A stretch of DNA of 64,000 bases from Mariniphaga sp040772505 (GTDB lineage Bacteria; Bacteroidota; Bacteroidia; Bacteroidales; Prolixibacteraceae): the NCBI GenBank assembly GCA_040772505.1, contig JAXGYA010000003.1, positions 1 through 64,000 on the forward strand, read 5' to 3'. The translations under genes and the position numbers were made by a program. Positions 8,254 through 17,029 of the stretch are shown piece after piece; position 1 is the first letter of the stretch, and each line of letters opens with the position of its first letter. The notes under the pieces were generated by a model. It did not search any database. It was given only the letters and a program-made list of their open reading frames with translations, and was not told the origin of the DNA.

Positions 8254-11200
8254 ATGGCCAATAATTTCATTTCAAACAAAAGTCCACAAAAAACTTTAAG
8301 CGGACGATTAAACAACATCATCAAATTCAGCACAGAGCTGCGCTGGTTGGTAGGTTTTTTCTACTTTACAGGATGGCAAGAAGTATATAAAAGTCTTAAA
8401 TCCAATCCCGAAGTAAAAATTCGATTGCTTGTTGGTCTTCAGGTAGGAAATCATCTGTCGAAAATATTTGAGCACGATATTCAAGATTTAGATCTGAGCA
8501 GTGATGAATATTTTAATGATTTTATGACTTCGCTTGGCTTTGCCATAAACAATGAAGATCAAGACACTAAGGATTTTTATGAGCAAGTTCATTTCTTTTT
8601 GAATATGCTTAAAGAAGAGCGATTGATTATTCGCAAAACCAAAGAGCCCAATCACGCCAAGCTCTACCTGTTTGAGATGAATGAAGAAGAGCGGACAAAC
8701 CACAATTTTGACGGGTACCTTATAACAGGAAGTAGCAACCTTACTCGTTCCGGATTGCGTGGCCAGCAAGAGTTTAACGTGGAAATTAAGGATTATGGTT
8801 ATGCGGAAGCAGTAGCATATTTTGAAGAGTTGTGGGAAAGTGCCGTTCCAATCAGTGAAATTGGTCAACGAAAAAAACAGCTCATAGAATTTATTCTACA
8901 TCGTTCTCAAGCTGCTATTGTTACTCCTTTTGAAGCGTATGCTTTAGTGTTAAAAACCTATCTGGATTTGCAAAATCAAAAACATTTAAAACCTAAGGTA
9001 GAACAATTGTTAGAAAAAAATGGATTTAAAAAATTCCAATATCAAATAGATGCGGTAAATCAAGCTTTAGGAGTTATAGAAGAGAATAACGGTGTTATTA
9101 TAGCCGATGTGGTGGGCTTGGGGAAATCTGTTATTGCATCATTAATAGCACGACATTTAGACACCAAAGGGCTGATCATTTGTCCTCCGGGATTAATGGG
9201 TGACCGGCTGGATAAAACGGGCTGGTGGGGATATGTAAAGAATTTTGATTTAGACGGATGGGAAGTTTTAAGTAGAGGAAGTGTTCAACAAATAGCCGAA
9301 GATTTAAAAAATGTGGGCGATGAATATGACACCATAATTATTGATGAGGCTCATAGCTTCAGAAATCAGGATACTGCGGACTATGAGGCATTAACACAAA
9401 TCTGTAGAGGAAAGCAAGTAATTTTGCTGACAGCAACGCCATTTAACAACACTCCTAATGACATTTTTTCGTTATTAAAATTATTTATCATTCCTGGATT
9501 GTCATCCATTACTTTAGATGATAACTTGGAAGGACTGTTTAGAAGCTATACTTTTCGTTTTAAACAGTTATCCTATATCTTGAAAAATTTCAATGCCAAA
9601 GACCTTAATAAAAGAGATAGAGCGGAGAAACTATACACCAATTTTTTGGCGGAAATCCCACCGGTAGATGTTCAAAAAGTCCGTCAAGAAACCAAACGTT
9701 TGGCCAACATTATAAAAGAAATTATTGCACCTGTAGTCATTCGTAGAAACCGAATTGATTTAAAAGAAGATCATATATATAGTAAAGAGATTGGGGAATT
9801 ACCAGTAGTTGAGTCTCCGGAAGAGATGTTTTATTATCTCACCAAGAGTCAATCTCTGTTTTATGACCGAATTGTAGAAGAGTACTTTTCAGAAGAAGGA
9901 ATATTTACCGGAGCTATTTATCAACCTGCCCGTTATGAAAAATCTGTGGATGAGGAGGATATGGATCGGGATGAAAACAGAAGGTTTTTACAACAGCGCA
10001 ACTTATATGACTTTATGAGGCGTTTGTTGGTGAAACGATTTGAAAGTTCATTTGGAGCTTTTGAAAAATCTATAGAGCGTTTTATTAAGGTTCACGAAAC
10101 TGTTTTGGGTTTTATCGAAAAAACAGATGGCAAATATATTTTAGATCGAGATTTAATTGAAAAGATCTATGATTATGATGAAGAAGATATTTTTGAGACT
10201 CTTGAAAAATTTGAAAAGCGACTATTAGATCGTAAGATGCCGAAAAACACAACGGTATATGAGATTAAAGAATTTCAAAAAAAGGAAGAGTTTTTAAAAG
10301 ATATTCAAAAAGACCTTGATCTATTTAAACTTATACGAGCAGAAATAGAGGCTGAAGATTTGGTGGAAAATGACCCTAAACGTGAAGTAGTTTACGAGAA
10401 AATAAAACAAATCATTGAAAAAGAACCTAATCGAAAAGTAGTCTTGTTTACAGAATACACAGATACGGTTTTGCATCTTGAAACTTTTTTTAGGGAAAAA
10501 TTCGGCAACCAACTATTAATCTGTGATGGTGGAATGAGTAAAACATTTTCCAGGACGCTGGAGCAAAATTTTAATGCCCAATATGAAGGAACTCAACGAG
10601 ATGATTTTCAGATTCTCATAACGAGTGATAAACTTTCAGAGGGATTCAACCTGAATCGGGCTGGAGCGATTATAAATTATGATATTCCTTGGAATCCAAC
10701 TCGAGTAATTCAACGTGTAGGTCGTATCAACCGTATTGGTAGAAAAGTCTTTGACAAATTATATCTATTCAATTTTTTTCCATCGGAAACCGGAGCGGAT
10801 TATGTGAAGTCCCGAGAGATCGCTTCGCAAAAGATGTTTATGATACACAGCTCGTTAGGAGAAGACGCTCAGATTTTTGATCCTGAAGAAGAACCTTCAG
10901 CAAGTAGATTATTTAATCGCATTAATGAAGATCCGGAAGAGGAAGGGGAAAAGAACCTACTTACAGAAATTAGAAATCGTTATGAGGAGATCGGGAGGCT
11001 ACATCCTGAAGTTATTGAACGGATCGGCAAGCTCCCTAATCGTGTTAAAACTGCTAAGAAATACGAAAGGAATGAAGTTGTAACTTTGAGAAAAAAGGGT
11101 TTAGCATTGTTTTCTCAGATAGTTGAAGTTCAATATGAAAAGAGAAAAGTAGAAAGTCTTTCATTTGAAAATCTAATAAAACATATAGAATGTGAGCCTG

Positions 11201-11610
11201 AAACCAAGCGTCTTCCATTGTCAGAAAACTTTTGGCCAACTTATGAGCTTATAAAAAATCATAAAGAGAATGTACGTTCTAATAAAAGTGACTTAGCTAT
11301 TGAAAAAAGAGCGCACGATAATTTAAAAGTGGCGCTAAAGATGATTGATGCTTCCAAAGAGGAAAATATGGAGTTTATTAAAACCTTAAATAAAGATATT
11401 CGTAATTATTACACCATGCCTAAATATACTTTGAGACGATTAGGTTTTGAACGCTTGACTCCGAAATCTGCTAAAGATAAATGGCAGATATTCTGGAAAG
11501 AATTGGAGGCAATTAAAACGGAATATGGAGCAGATTACTTAGACAGGATCTTAAAGCGAGTCAAAGATCTAAAGGATGAAATGATAATTGCCGTGGAAAA
11601 TCGAGAATAA
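8254..11610 (+). CDS. PLD-nuclease / SNF2-type helicase of the restriction system
   Basis: 1118 aa. The N-terminal phospholipase-D-like domain shows HAKLYLF near residue 134 and GSSNLTRSGL downstream, the HKD-type signature of PLD nucleases. An SF2 helicase follows, with Walker A in DVVGLGKSVIA near residue 287, DEAH near 363, LLTATPFNN, and the C-terminal motif QRVGRINRIGR. A single protein with these parts could translocate on and cut unmodified DNA, complementing the methylase at 909. The gene is 37 bp after the protease stop and on the same strand. The partial copy of its 5' end at 4665 indicates its ancestral position was next to the methylase. The stop codon lies inside an 80-bp inverted repeat. 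Confidence 0.85.
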   Translation: MANNFISNKSPQKTLSGRLNNIIKFSTELRWLVGFFYFTGWQEVYKSLKSNPEVKIRLLVGLQVGNHLSKIFEHDIQDLDLSSDEYFNDFMTSLGFAINNEDQDTKDFYEQVHFFLNMLKEERLIIRKTKEPNHAKLYLFEMNEEERTNHNFDGYLITGSSNLTRSGLRGQQEFNVEIKDYGYAEAVAYFEELWESAVPISEIGQRKKQLIEFILHRSQAAIVTPFEAYALVLKTYLDLQNQKHLKPKVEQLLEKNGFKKFQYQIDAVNQALGVIEENNGVIIADVVGLGKSVIASLIARHLDTKGLIICPPGLMGDRLDKTGWWGYVKNFDLDGWEVLSRGSVQQIAEDLKNVGDEYDTIIIDEAHSFRNQDTADYEALTQICRGKQVILLTATPFNNTPNDIFSLLKLFIIPGLSSITLDDNLEGLFRSYTFRFKQLSYILKNFNAKDLNKRDRAEKLYTNFLAEIPPVDVQKVRQETKRLANIIKEIIAPVVIRRNRIDLKEDHIYSKEIGELPVVESPEEMFYYLTKSQSLFYDRIVEEYFSEEGIFTGAIYQPARYEKSVDEEDMDRDENRRFLQQRNLYDFMRRLLVKRFESSFGAFEKSIERFIKVHETVLGFIEKTDGKYILDRDLIEKIYDYDEEDIFETLEKFEKRLLDRKMPKNTTVYEIKEFQKKEEFLKDIQKDLDLFKLIRAEIEAEDLVENDPKREVVYEKIKQIIEKEPNRKVVLFTEYTDTVLHLETFFREKFGNQLLICDGGMSKTFSRTLEQNFNAQYEGTQRDDFQILITSDKLSEGFNLNRAGAIINYDIPWNPTRVIQRVGRINRIGRKVFDKLYLFNFFPSETGADYVKSREIASQKMFMIHSSLGEDAQIFDPEEEPSASRLFNRINEDPEEEGEKNLLTEIRNRYEEIGRLHPEVIERIGKLPNRVKTAKKYERNEVVTLRKKGLALFSQIVEVQYEKRKVESLSFENLIKHIECEPETKRLPLSENFWPTYELIKNHKENVRSNKSDLAIEKRAHDNLKVALKMIDASKEENMEFIKTLNKDIRNYYTMPKYTLRRLGFERLTPKSAKDKWQIFWKELEAIKTEYGADYLDRILKRVKDLKDEMIIAVENRE

Positions 11611-11686
11611 TTAAAATGAGCGAGTTACCTGCCTACCGGACAGGCAGGCATCCAATACCTTTGAAAACTTTTAAATTTAATTGGAT
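11606..11686 (-). repeat. Dispersed repeat, inverted copy 3
   Basis: The reverse complement matches about 81 bp of the repeat at 45-167 with two mismatches seen, including the CCTGCC/GGCAGG palindrome. It overlaps the stop codon of the helicase and abuts the right 83-bp direct repeat. Confidence 0.85.
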
Positions 11687-11769
11687 GAAATTTAAATGGT
11701 TAAATGCCTCAAAGATACTGGTTTTCGGTGGTCTGGAAAACCACCGAACGCCAGTGAGGTTAAGTTCAA
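11687..11769 (+). repeat. 83-bp direct repeat flanking the defence island, right copy
   Basis: Partner of 551-633, differing at about three positions clustered in the loop of its small hairpin. From 11770 to 11967 I see no gene, only a short palindrome (AACCCCaaaGGGGTT) at about 11820-11835. Confidence 0.85.
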
Positions 11770-11967
11770 CCCCGGATAAGCCGTAGGTGCAATCCGAAAC
11801 GCACCCCATCTCCACCGGGAACCCCAAAGGGGTTCAACTGTGTAAAACTGAATCATGTTTAGCAATAAGCCAATAAGGTTATGTTGAATTAATCGTGAAT
11901 TCGTAAATTTGCTGACAATATATTATTTTTACATGATAATACTGTATCTTGCTTAAAAACATATATC

Positions 11968-12015
11968 ATGCAAAATAAAATTATTGAAAACCGGTATGGG
12001 AAAAGTCAGAAATGA
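11968..12015 (+). CDS. Possible 15-residue leader peptide
   Basis: An ATG at 11968 opens a 15-codon frame whose TGA overlaps the AraC start codon (ATGA). Overlap of this type permits translational coupling. It is short, has no clear ribosome site and could be chance. Confidence 0.25.
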   Translation: MQNKIIENRYGKSQK

Positions 12016-12611
12016 TTCTGAAAATTAAAAATATGATGAGCAGCAGTTGTAAAATTTTTGTTCAGAATGAATTGAACAAGCTGGGAGTTTACAATATAAC
12101 CGTTGAGTTGGGCGAAGTGGAATTAAGCGAGGACTTACCGGAAGAGAAATTACGGTTACTTGACAATGCCCTCAGAAGTGCCGGATTAGAAATACTAAAG
12201 GATAAAAATCGTCAGCTGGTTGAAAAAATTAAAGCGGCTATTCATGATTTGGTTTATCATACGCATGACATTTCTAAACCTAACAATTCAGATTTCCTTA
12301 GTCAAAAAGTAAATCTCAGTTACACCACCCTTAGCAATACTTTTTCGAAGATGCAGGGTGTAACCATTGAAAAATATATTCTTGAACAGCGAATAGAACG
12401 TGTTAAAGAAATGCTCATTTACACCGACCTCAGCATTGACGACATTGCTTTTGAATTACATTACAGTAGTGGGGCTCATTTGTCGAACCAGTTTAAAAAG
12501 TTTACCGGAATGACACCTTCCTTTTTTAGAAAACTAAGAATTTCCCCCCCCATACTTAACATAAAAAACAGGTGTTGTTCATGGTATCCAATAGATTCCA
12601 TTTCGATGTAA
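12012..12611 (+). CDS. AraC-family regulator with HMA-like N-terminus
   Basis: 199 aa. Residues 1-60 resemble the small HMA-like (ferredoxin-fold) domain found before the helix-turn-helix in a common Bacteroidota AraC subfamily, but the usual region MVxxRC reads MMSSSCK here, with a single cysteine. Residues 85-180 contain the two HTH motifs (DIAFELHYSSGAHLSNQFKK, then TGMTPSFFRKLR). The last 25 residues (starting ISPPILN) are not typical of the family and may be a frameshifted tail. It stands alone between the defence island and the disrupted barrel gene; its target is unknown. Confidence 0.8.
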   Translation: MILKIKNMMSSSCKIFVQNELNKLGVYNITVELGEVELSEDLPEEKLRLLDNALRSAGLEILKDKNRQLVEKIKAAIHDLVYHTHDISKPNNSDFLSQKVNLSYTTLSNTFSKMQGVTIEKYILEQRIERVKEMLIYTDLSIDDIAFELHYSSGAHLSNQFKKFTGMTPSFFRKLRISPPILNIKNRCCSWYPIDSISM

Positions 12612-12679
12612 ATTTTTGTTTTTGTGAGAGCAGTTCACTATGATAAAAACACACAATAAAAAACCTTATTTTAATTTTA

Positions 12680-12715
12680 AAAGGCCACCGTTGAAAAACA
12701 ACGACAGCCTTTTTT
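12680..12715. terminator. Bidirectional terminator
   Basis: An imperfect hairpin (AAAAGGCCACCGTTG ... CAACGACAGCCTTTTT) between the AraC gene and the convergent barrel gene, with T-rich ends on both strands. Confidence 0.6.
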
Positions 12716-12736
12716 GTGAATTTGAAGTATATAGAA

Positions 12737-13125
12737 TTAAAACCTGAATCCGAGCGAAATCCCGTAACCCGTATTTTTAAGTGTTGACTTATTGTCACCG
12801 ATAATCCGGTTGTCCGTGGGGTTGATATCAATCAACCCAAGTTGCGTATTGAGTTGCAGAAACAGTCCGGCCGGCAATTCGTACCCAAAAAAGAGGTTAG
12901 CTCCGGCATCAAATGGTTTAATATAAGTTGTCATTATAGGATCGCCCGACTCCACCTCATTTTTAAATTCAATATCTCTCTCAATCTTTGCATCTCCACC
13001 TTCGTAAATAGCTTTGCCCCCAATTCCATAAGCCACATAAGGCCCGAACCCGAGCATAAAATAACCATTGCCCACCTGCGCTTTATAAACAAAATTGAGA
13101 GGCAATTCAACATATGACAGCTTGT
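12737..13125 (-). pseudogene. Outer-membrane beta-barrel (PorT-like), C-terminal half, cut by IS21
   Basis: Reads LSYVELPLNFVYK, then GFGPYVAYGIGG, and ends in GYGISLGFRF, the terminal aromatic typical of outer-membrane barrels. Together with 15722-16018 it forms one gene of about 226 codons. When the IS and one CTTGT copy are removed, the codons run straight through as VLTNTYK-LSYVELP. This half has no start signals of its own and is presumably not translated. Confidence 0.85.
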
Positions 13126-13335
13126 TGGCTATTTCGGTTCGATTTGTGCCAGTGTTTTCGGAGTTGTTAGTGCCAGTGATTCCGGTCCAAACTGTGCCAT
13201 TATTTAATTAAATGGTATAAGATTTTCCGGTTCGATTTGTGCCATTCATGGCCGGTCGGTTACATTAACGGTTCGTTTTGTGCCACTTTGAGAGATCAGG
13301 AAAATAAGACTATATCGCACAAAAATTTTAGCGAT

Positions 13336-14883
13336 ATGGCAAATAAACTTGATTCGATGGATTTGAAACAAATTATTACACTGCACAAAGATGGCGTTAG
13401 CAACCGACAGATTGGCCAGTTGCTGGGTATATCCCGCAATACAGTCAACAGTTATATCAAACAGGTGATGGGCAGCGACCACAGCCCGGAAGAACTGCTG
13501 GCAATGGACAGTAGCAGTCTGGAGGAGCTTTTCACAGCCCACACAACGATTGTAAATGACCGCTACAACCAATTAATGGTTTACTTTGACCGTATAAACC
13601 AGCAGCGCAATCATCCCGGTTTTACATTCAGTTACCATTACCTGGAATACCGACAGGAAGTTTCCAACCCCTACAGCTACACCCAGTTTATGGAGCATTA
13701 CAACCGCAAGTACAGCAAAGCAGAAGGTTCGATGAAACTGGAGCATGAAGCAGGGAAAGAAGTTTATATTGATTTTGCGGGTAAAAAGCTGCATATCACC
13801 AACAGAGAGACAGGGGAACTGGTTCAGGTTGAGGTTTTTATTGCTATTCTTCCCAATAGCCAGTACACATACGTGGAAGCCTGCGTGAGCCAGAAACGCG
13901 AGGATTTGGTAACCTGTATGGCTGGTGCACTCTCCTTTTTCGGCGGTGTGCCCAAGGCCATTGTTTCCGACAATTTAAAATCGGCAGTAACCAGGGCAAG
14001 CAAATACGAACCGGACATCAACCGCACGTTCAAAGACTTTGCCCGCCATTATGGTTGTGTTATCAACCCCACGCGCAGCTATTCGCCGCAGGACAAAGCT
14101 CTGGTCGAAAATGCCGTCCACCTCGCTTATCAGCGTATTTACTATCCCATGCGGAACATGACCTTTTTCTCACTTGCCGATTTAAACCGCGAGATAAGAA
14201 AGTTACTGGAAGGATATAATAATTTACTTTTTCAGCGCAGGCAAGCAAGCCGCAGGGAGCTTTTCCAGTCAGTAGAACGCGGCTACTTAAAGCCACTTCC
14301 TGAAACAACCTATCAGCTTAAAGATTACCGCAGAGCGAAGGTGCAAAAAATCGGGTATGTTTATTTCTCCCCCGACAAAAGTTATTACAGTGTCCCATAC
14401 CGCTATATCGGGCAGCATACGCTTATTCACTATACCAAATCGATGGTAGAGGTGTATTACAACCGCCAGCGTATTGCCCTGCACAAACGTAATCCGGCAA
14501 CAGGGAGCTACAACACCAACAAAGACCATTTAAGCAGCACCCACAAAGCCTATTCCGACTGGAGCCCGGGGTATTTTAAGAACAAGGCATCCCGGCACGG
14601 TGAAAACGTTCTGGCAGTAGTTGAAAATGTCCTTAAAGAATGTGATTACCCGGAAACCGGTTATAAGCGGGCTATGGGCATCATCCAACTCCACCGGGCG
14701 TATGGTTCCCAAAGGCTGAACGATGCCTGCCAGAGAGCATTGCATGCTGGTACCAGTTCCTATAAACGCATCAGCAATATTCTTAAAAACAATCTGGATA
14801 AAGAACCTATAACCACTGAAGATGAAAACACACCACATATTCCGGAGCACGCTAATATACGTGGCTCAGGAGCTTATAATTAA
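13336..14883 (+). CDS. istA: IS21 transposase IstA
   Basis: 515 aa from the ATG at 13336 (MANKLDSM); a longer in-frame reading from 13237 would run through the terminal repeats and is unlikely. It starts with an HTH (GVSNRQIGQLLGISRNTV), followed by an rve/DDE integrase core: Asp in VYIDFAGK, Asp in AIVSDNLKS, and Glu in DKALVENAV. It catalyses transposition with the IstB ATPase encoded 18 bp downstream. The gene is full length, with no disabling change seen. Confidence 0.92.
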   Translation: MANKLDSMDLKQIITLHKDGVSNRQIGQLLGISRNTVNSYIKQVMGSDHSPEELLAMDSSSLEELFTAHTTIVNDRYNQLMVYFDRINQQRNHPGFTFSYHYLEYRQEVSNPYSYTQFMEHYNRKYSKAEGSMKLEHEAGKEVYIDFAGKKLHITNRETGELVQVEVFIAILPNSQYTYVEACVSQKREDLVTCMAGALSFFGGVPKAIVSDNLKSAVTRASKYEPDINRTFKDFARHYGCVINPTRSYSPQDKALVENAVHLAYQRIYYPMRNMTFFSLADLNREIRKLLEGYNNLLFQRRQASRRELFQSVERGYLKPLPETTYQLKDYRRAKVQKIGYVYFSPDKSYYSVPYRYIGQHTLIHYTKSMVEVYYNRQRIALHKRNPATGSYNTNKDHLSSTHKAYSDWSPGYFKNKASRHGENVLAVVENVLKECDYPETGYKRAMGIIQLHRAYGSQRLNDACQRALHAGTSSYKRISNILKNNLDKEPITTEDENTPHIPEHANIRGSGAYN

Positions 14884-14901
14884 CATTTTAAAAATTATTT
14901 T

Positions 14902-15642
14902 ATGAACAACAATCAGACAGTTGAAAAACTAAGGCAGATGCGTATTGGCGCAATGGCCGAACTGCACCTGCAGCATGTAAAAAACAACACAATGGACAGT
15001 TGTACTCCCGATGAGTACCTGGGCCTGCTAACCGACCATGAATGGGAAAGCAGGCAAAACCAAAAAACCGAAAGGCTTTTAAGACAGGCAGCTTTCCGGC
15101 AAAAGGCAAGTGTGGAAGAGGTGGATTTTTCACCTGCCCGGAACCTTGACAGAAACATGTTCTCACGTCTTGCAACCCTAGATTTTATCCGACGCAAAGA
15201 GAATCTTATTGCTACCGGTGCTTCGGGTGTGGGGAAAAGCTATCTGGCACAGGCACTCGGGCATCAGGCTTGTTTAAATGGATTGAAGGTGTTTTACTCA
15301 AACACTGCCCGTTTGTTTACGCGGTTAAGGCTCTCAAAAACAGATGGTACTTACCTCAAAGAATTAAAAAAACTTCAAAAAACAAATTTGCTGATTCTCG
15401 ACGACTTCGGGCTTCACCCGCTGGATAACCACTGCCGGGAAGCACTGATGGATATTATTGACGACAGGTATAATCAGGCATCCACAATCATCGTGTCGCA
15501 GATTCCGGTTTCTGTTTGGTATGACATCATCGGGGAAGGAACAATTGCAGACGCAATCCTGGACAGAATTGTCAACTCTTCGCACCGGATTGACCTGAAA
15601 GGAGAATCGATGAGAAAGGGAATTTTAAAAAATGTGAACTAA
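14902..15642 (+). CDS. istB: IS21 helper ATPase IstB
   Basis: 246 aa, a DnaC-like AAA+ ATPase. Walker A is GASGVGKSYLA, Walker B LLILDDFGLHPL, and the conserved end is NSSHRIDLKGESMRK. In the IS21 family it acts as the assembly factor that selects targets and activates IstA. It follows istA after 18 bp and ends about 80 bp before the right terminal repeat. Confidence 0.92.
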   Translation: MNNNQTVEKLRQMRIGAMAELHLQHVKNNTMDSCTPDEYLGLLTDHEWESRQNQKTERLLRQAAFRQKASVEEVDFSPARNLDRNMFSRLATLDFIRRKENLIATGASGVGKSYLAQALGHQACLNGLKVFYSNTARLFTRLRLSKTDGTYLKELKKLQKTNLLILDDFGLHPLDNHCREALMDIIDDRYNQASTIIVSQIPVSVWYDIIGEGTIADAILDRIVNSSHRIDLKGESMRKGILKNVN

Positions 15643-15721
15643 ATTTTTTGTATAATTGTGCATCTTTTAGAGTGGCACCGTTTCAACCGAAAAGGCTGGC
15701 ATGGTCAGACCGAAATCGCCA

Positions 15722-16018
15722 CTTGTATGTATTTGTTAATACATCATGTGTGTTTTTGGCTCCTTTAGTACTAAACATCAACCCCGGCTGGAAGTAAAAC
15801 TGTGGAGCAACAGGAAGCTGAACATTGACTCCGGCATGAAAGCCGGTGAGCATGTCATTTTCAAGTTTGTCGCCACTCATGTCCTTTCCGTTCAGGTTTT
15901 GTAAATTAACTCCACCAAGAATCGCAAAAGAAGTTTTTGAACCAGCCGTTCTCTGGGCAAATGCCATAGAACCTGAAAGTGCAAAAATCAAAATCAAGGA
16001 AAATAGTTTTGTTTTCAT
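15722..16018 (-). pseudogene. Outer-membrane beta-barrel (PorT-like), N-terminal half, cut by IS21
   Basis: Starts with a signal peptide (MKTKLFSLILIFALSGSMAFAQ), then FAILGGVNLQNLNGKDMSG and FQPGLMFSTKGAKN, the pattern of PorT-family small barrels. The true coding sequence ends at the IS junction; the present frame continues a few codons into IS DNA. The truncated product would be about 100 residues and could not form a barrel. Pairs with 12737-13125. Confidence 0.85.
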
Positions 16019-16046
16019 TATAATATTATTTGTAACGTGTTAAAAA

Positions 16047-16718
16047 TTAATTCGATGCTTCTTTTTCAGCTTCAGCTCTCATTTTTTCATTGGCAGTAAT
16101 CATAAATTCAACCCTGCGGTTTTGAGTACGCCCATAAGCTGTATCGTTTTCATACTTGGGCAATGTTTCGCCAAAACCTTTAATGGAAAAACGGCGCTGA
16201 TTGATACCATTGCTTACGAGATAGTTTCTCACTACTCCTGCCCGTTGTTCTGATAAGGTTTGGTTGTACGATTCACTTCCTTTACTGTCTGTATGTCCCT
16301 GAACTTCGATATCGGTATCCGCATAACTATTCAGTACGGTAACCAGTTTGTCCAGATTTATTTTGGCTTCATTTGAAAGGTTCGATTCATCGAAACCAAA
16401 CAAAATGTTGCTGCTGAATTCTACCACAATACCTTCGCCTACGCGTTCAACTTTTGCGTCGGGTACATTTTTTGCAATTTCTTCAGCCTGTTTGTCCATT
16501 TGACGGCCAATTATAGCGCCTGCGCCGCCGCCAACAGCAGCTCCAATGATTGCCCCAAGGGCAATATTGCCCGAAGCACGACCTATTACTGCACCGGCAG
16601 CTCCGCCTGATACAGTTCCGATAGCTGCTCCTTTTTGTGTTTTATTCCACGAAGCACAGCCCGTAAAAAGGAACACTGTGCTTAAAACCACGAGTAAACC
16701 CATTCTTAAATTTTTCAT
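16047..16718 (-). CDS. OmpA-family lipoprotein with glycine zipper
   Basis: 223 aa. The lipobox LFTGC shows it is a lipoprotein. A glycine-zipper segment (AAIGTVSGGAAGAVIG, repeated as IIGAAVGGGAGAIIG) spans about residues 33-72. The C-terminal OmpA/MotB domain contains VQGHTDSKGSESYN and the end motif GRTQNRRVEF, which bind peptidoglycan. It likely tethers outer membrane to wall. The ATG at 16718 is preferred over an upstream TTG at 16724. It is transcribed from a stress-type promoter at 16759-16825 and is divergent from the CheB-CheR sensor gene. Confidence 0.88.
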   Translation of the reverse strand: MKNLRMGLLVVLSTVFLFTGCASWNKTQKGAAIGTVSGGAAGAVIGRASGNIALGAIIGAAVGGGAGAIIGRQMDKQAEEIAKNVPDAKVERVGEGIVVEFSSNILFGFDESNLSNEAKINLDKLVTVLNSYADTDIEVQGHTDSKGSESYNQTLSEQRAGVVRNYLVSNGINQRRFSIKGFGETLPKYENDTAYGRTQNRRVEFMITANEKMRAEAEKEASN

Positions 16719-16758
16719 TTCCAATATTTTTAATTTTAAAACATCTCTTTATTTTCTG

Positions 16759-16825
16759 TAAAGGTAAGCTCATAATAACAGTGAAATGTTACACAATTTT
16801 CAATAATAGTTACATCATTCACACA
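16759..16825 (-). promoter_or_regulatory. Paired GAAT-TGTAA promoter P1 (OmpA lipoprotein)
   Basis: Half-sites begin at 16820 (GAATGATGTAAC) and 16799 (AAATTGTGTAAC), 21 bp apart. The -7 box TACCTTTA starts 33 bp downstream, at 16766. Drives the lipoprotein at 16718. Confidence 0.8.
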
Positions 16826-16852
16826 TTCCGGCTGTGTTCGTTAAAAAAGTGG

Positions 16853-16914
16853 GAATTATGTAACTTTTTCAAAGAATTATATAGCTTGTAAAATATTCAT
16901 GCTTGCTAAATTTC
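16853..16914 (+). promoter_or_regulatory. Paired GAAT-TGTAA promoter P2 (CheB-CheR-PAS)
   Basis: Half-sites at 16853 (GAATTATGTAAC) and 16874 (GAATTATATAG), 21 bp apart, with -7 box TAAATTTC at 16907. More divergent than P1, but the spacing is kept. Together with P1 it forms a divergent promoter pair. Confidence 0.65.
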
Positions 16915-17029
16915 GCATTTTTTAAAAGGAGAGGATGAGAACAAAATTTTATTTAAAAGGACTGCCTTATATTGTATTAATGTATATTTTTGATATTTAT
17001 TGACCGGGATTTTAAAAAAAAACTGATAA

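Larger units (their letters stand above)
13126..15721 (+). mobile_element. Intact IS21-family insertion sequence (2596 bp)
   Basis: The ends are TGGCTATTTCGG and CCGAAATCGCCA (TG...CA), flanked by a 5-bp target duplication CTTGT at 13121-13125 and 15722-15726. The left end holds three related transposase-binding repeats (GGTTCGATTTGTGCCA-like near 13135, 13230 and 13270), the multiple terminal repeats usual in IS21. It encodes istA and istB in the standard order. Intact genes, matching ends and an unmutated target duplication suggest recent insertion. Confidence 0.92.

Noticed and set aside
13237..13335. An earlier istA start.
   Set aside because: It would encode the terminal-repeat DNA of the IS; the ATG at 13336 gives the family N-terminus.
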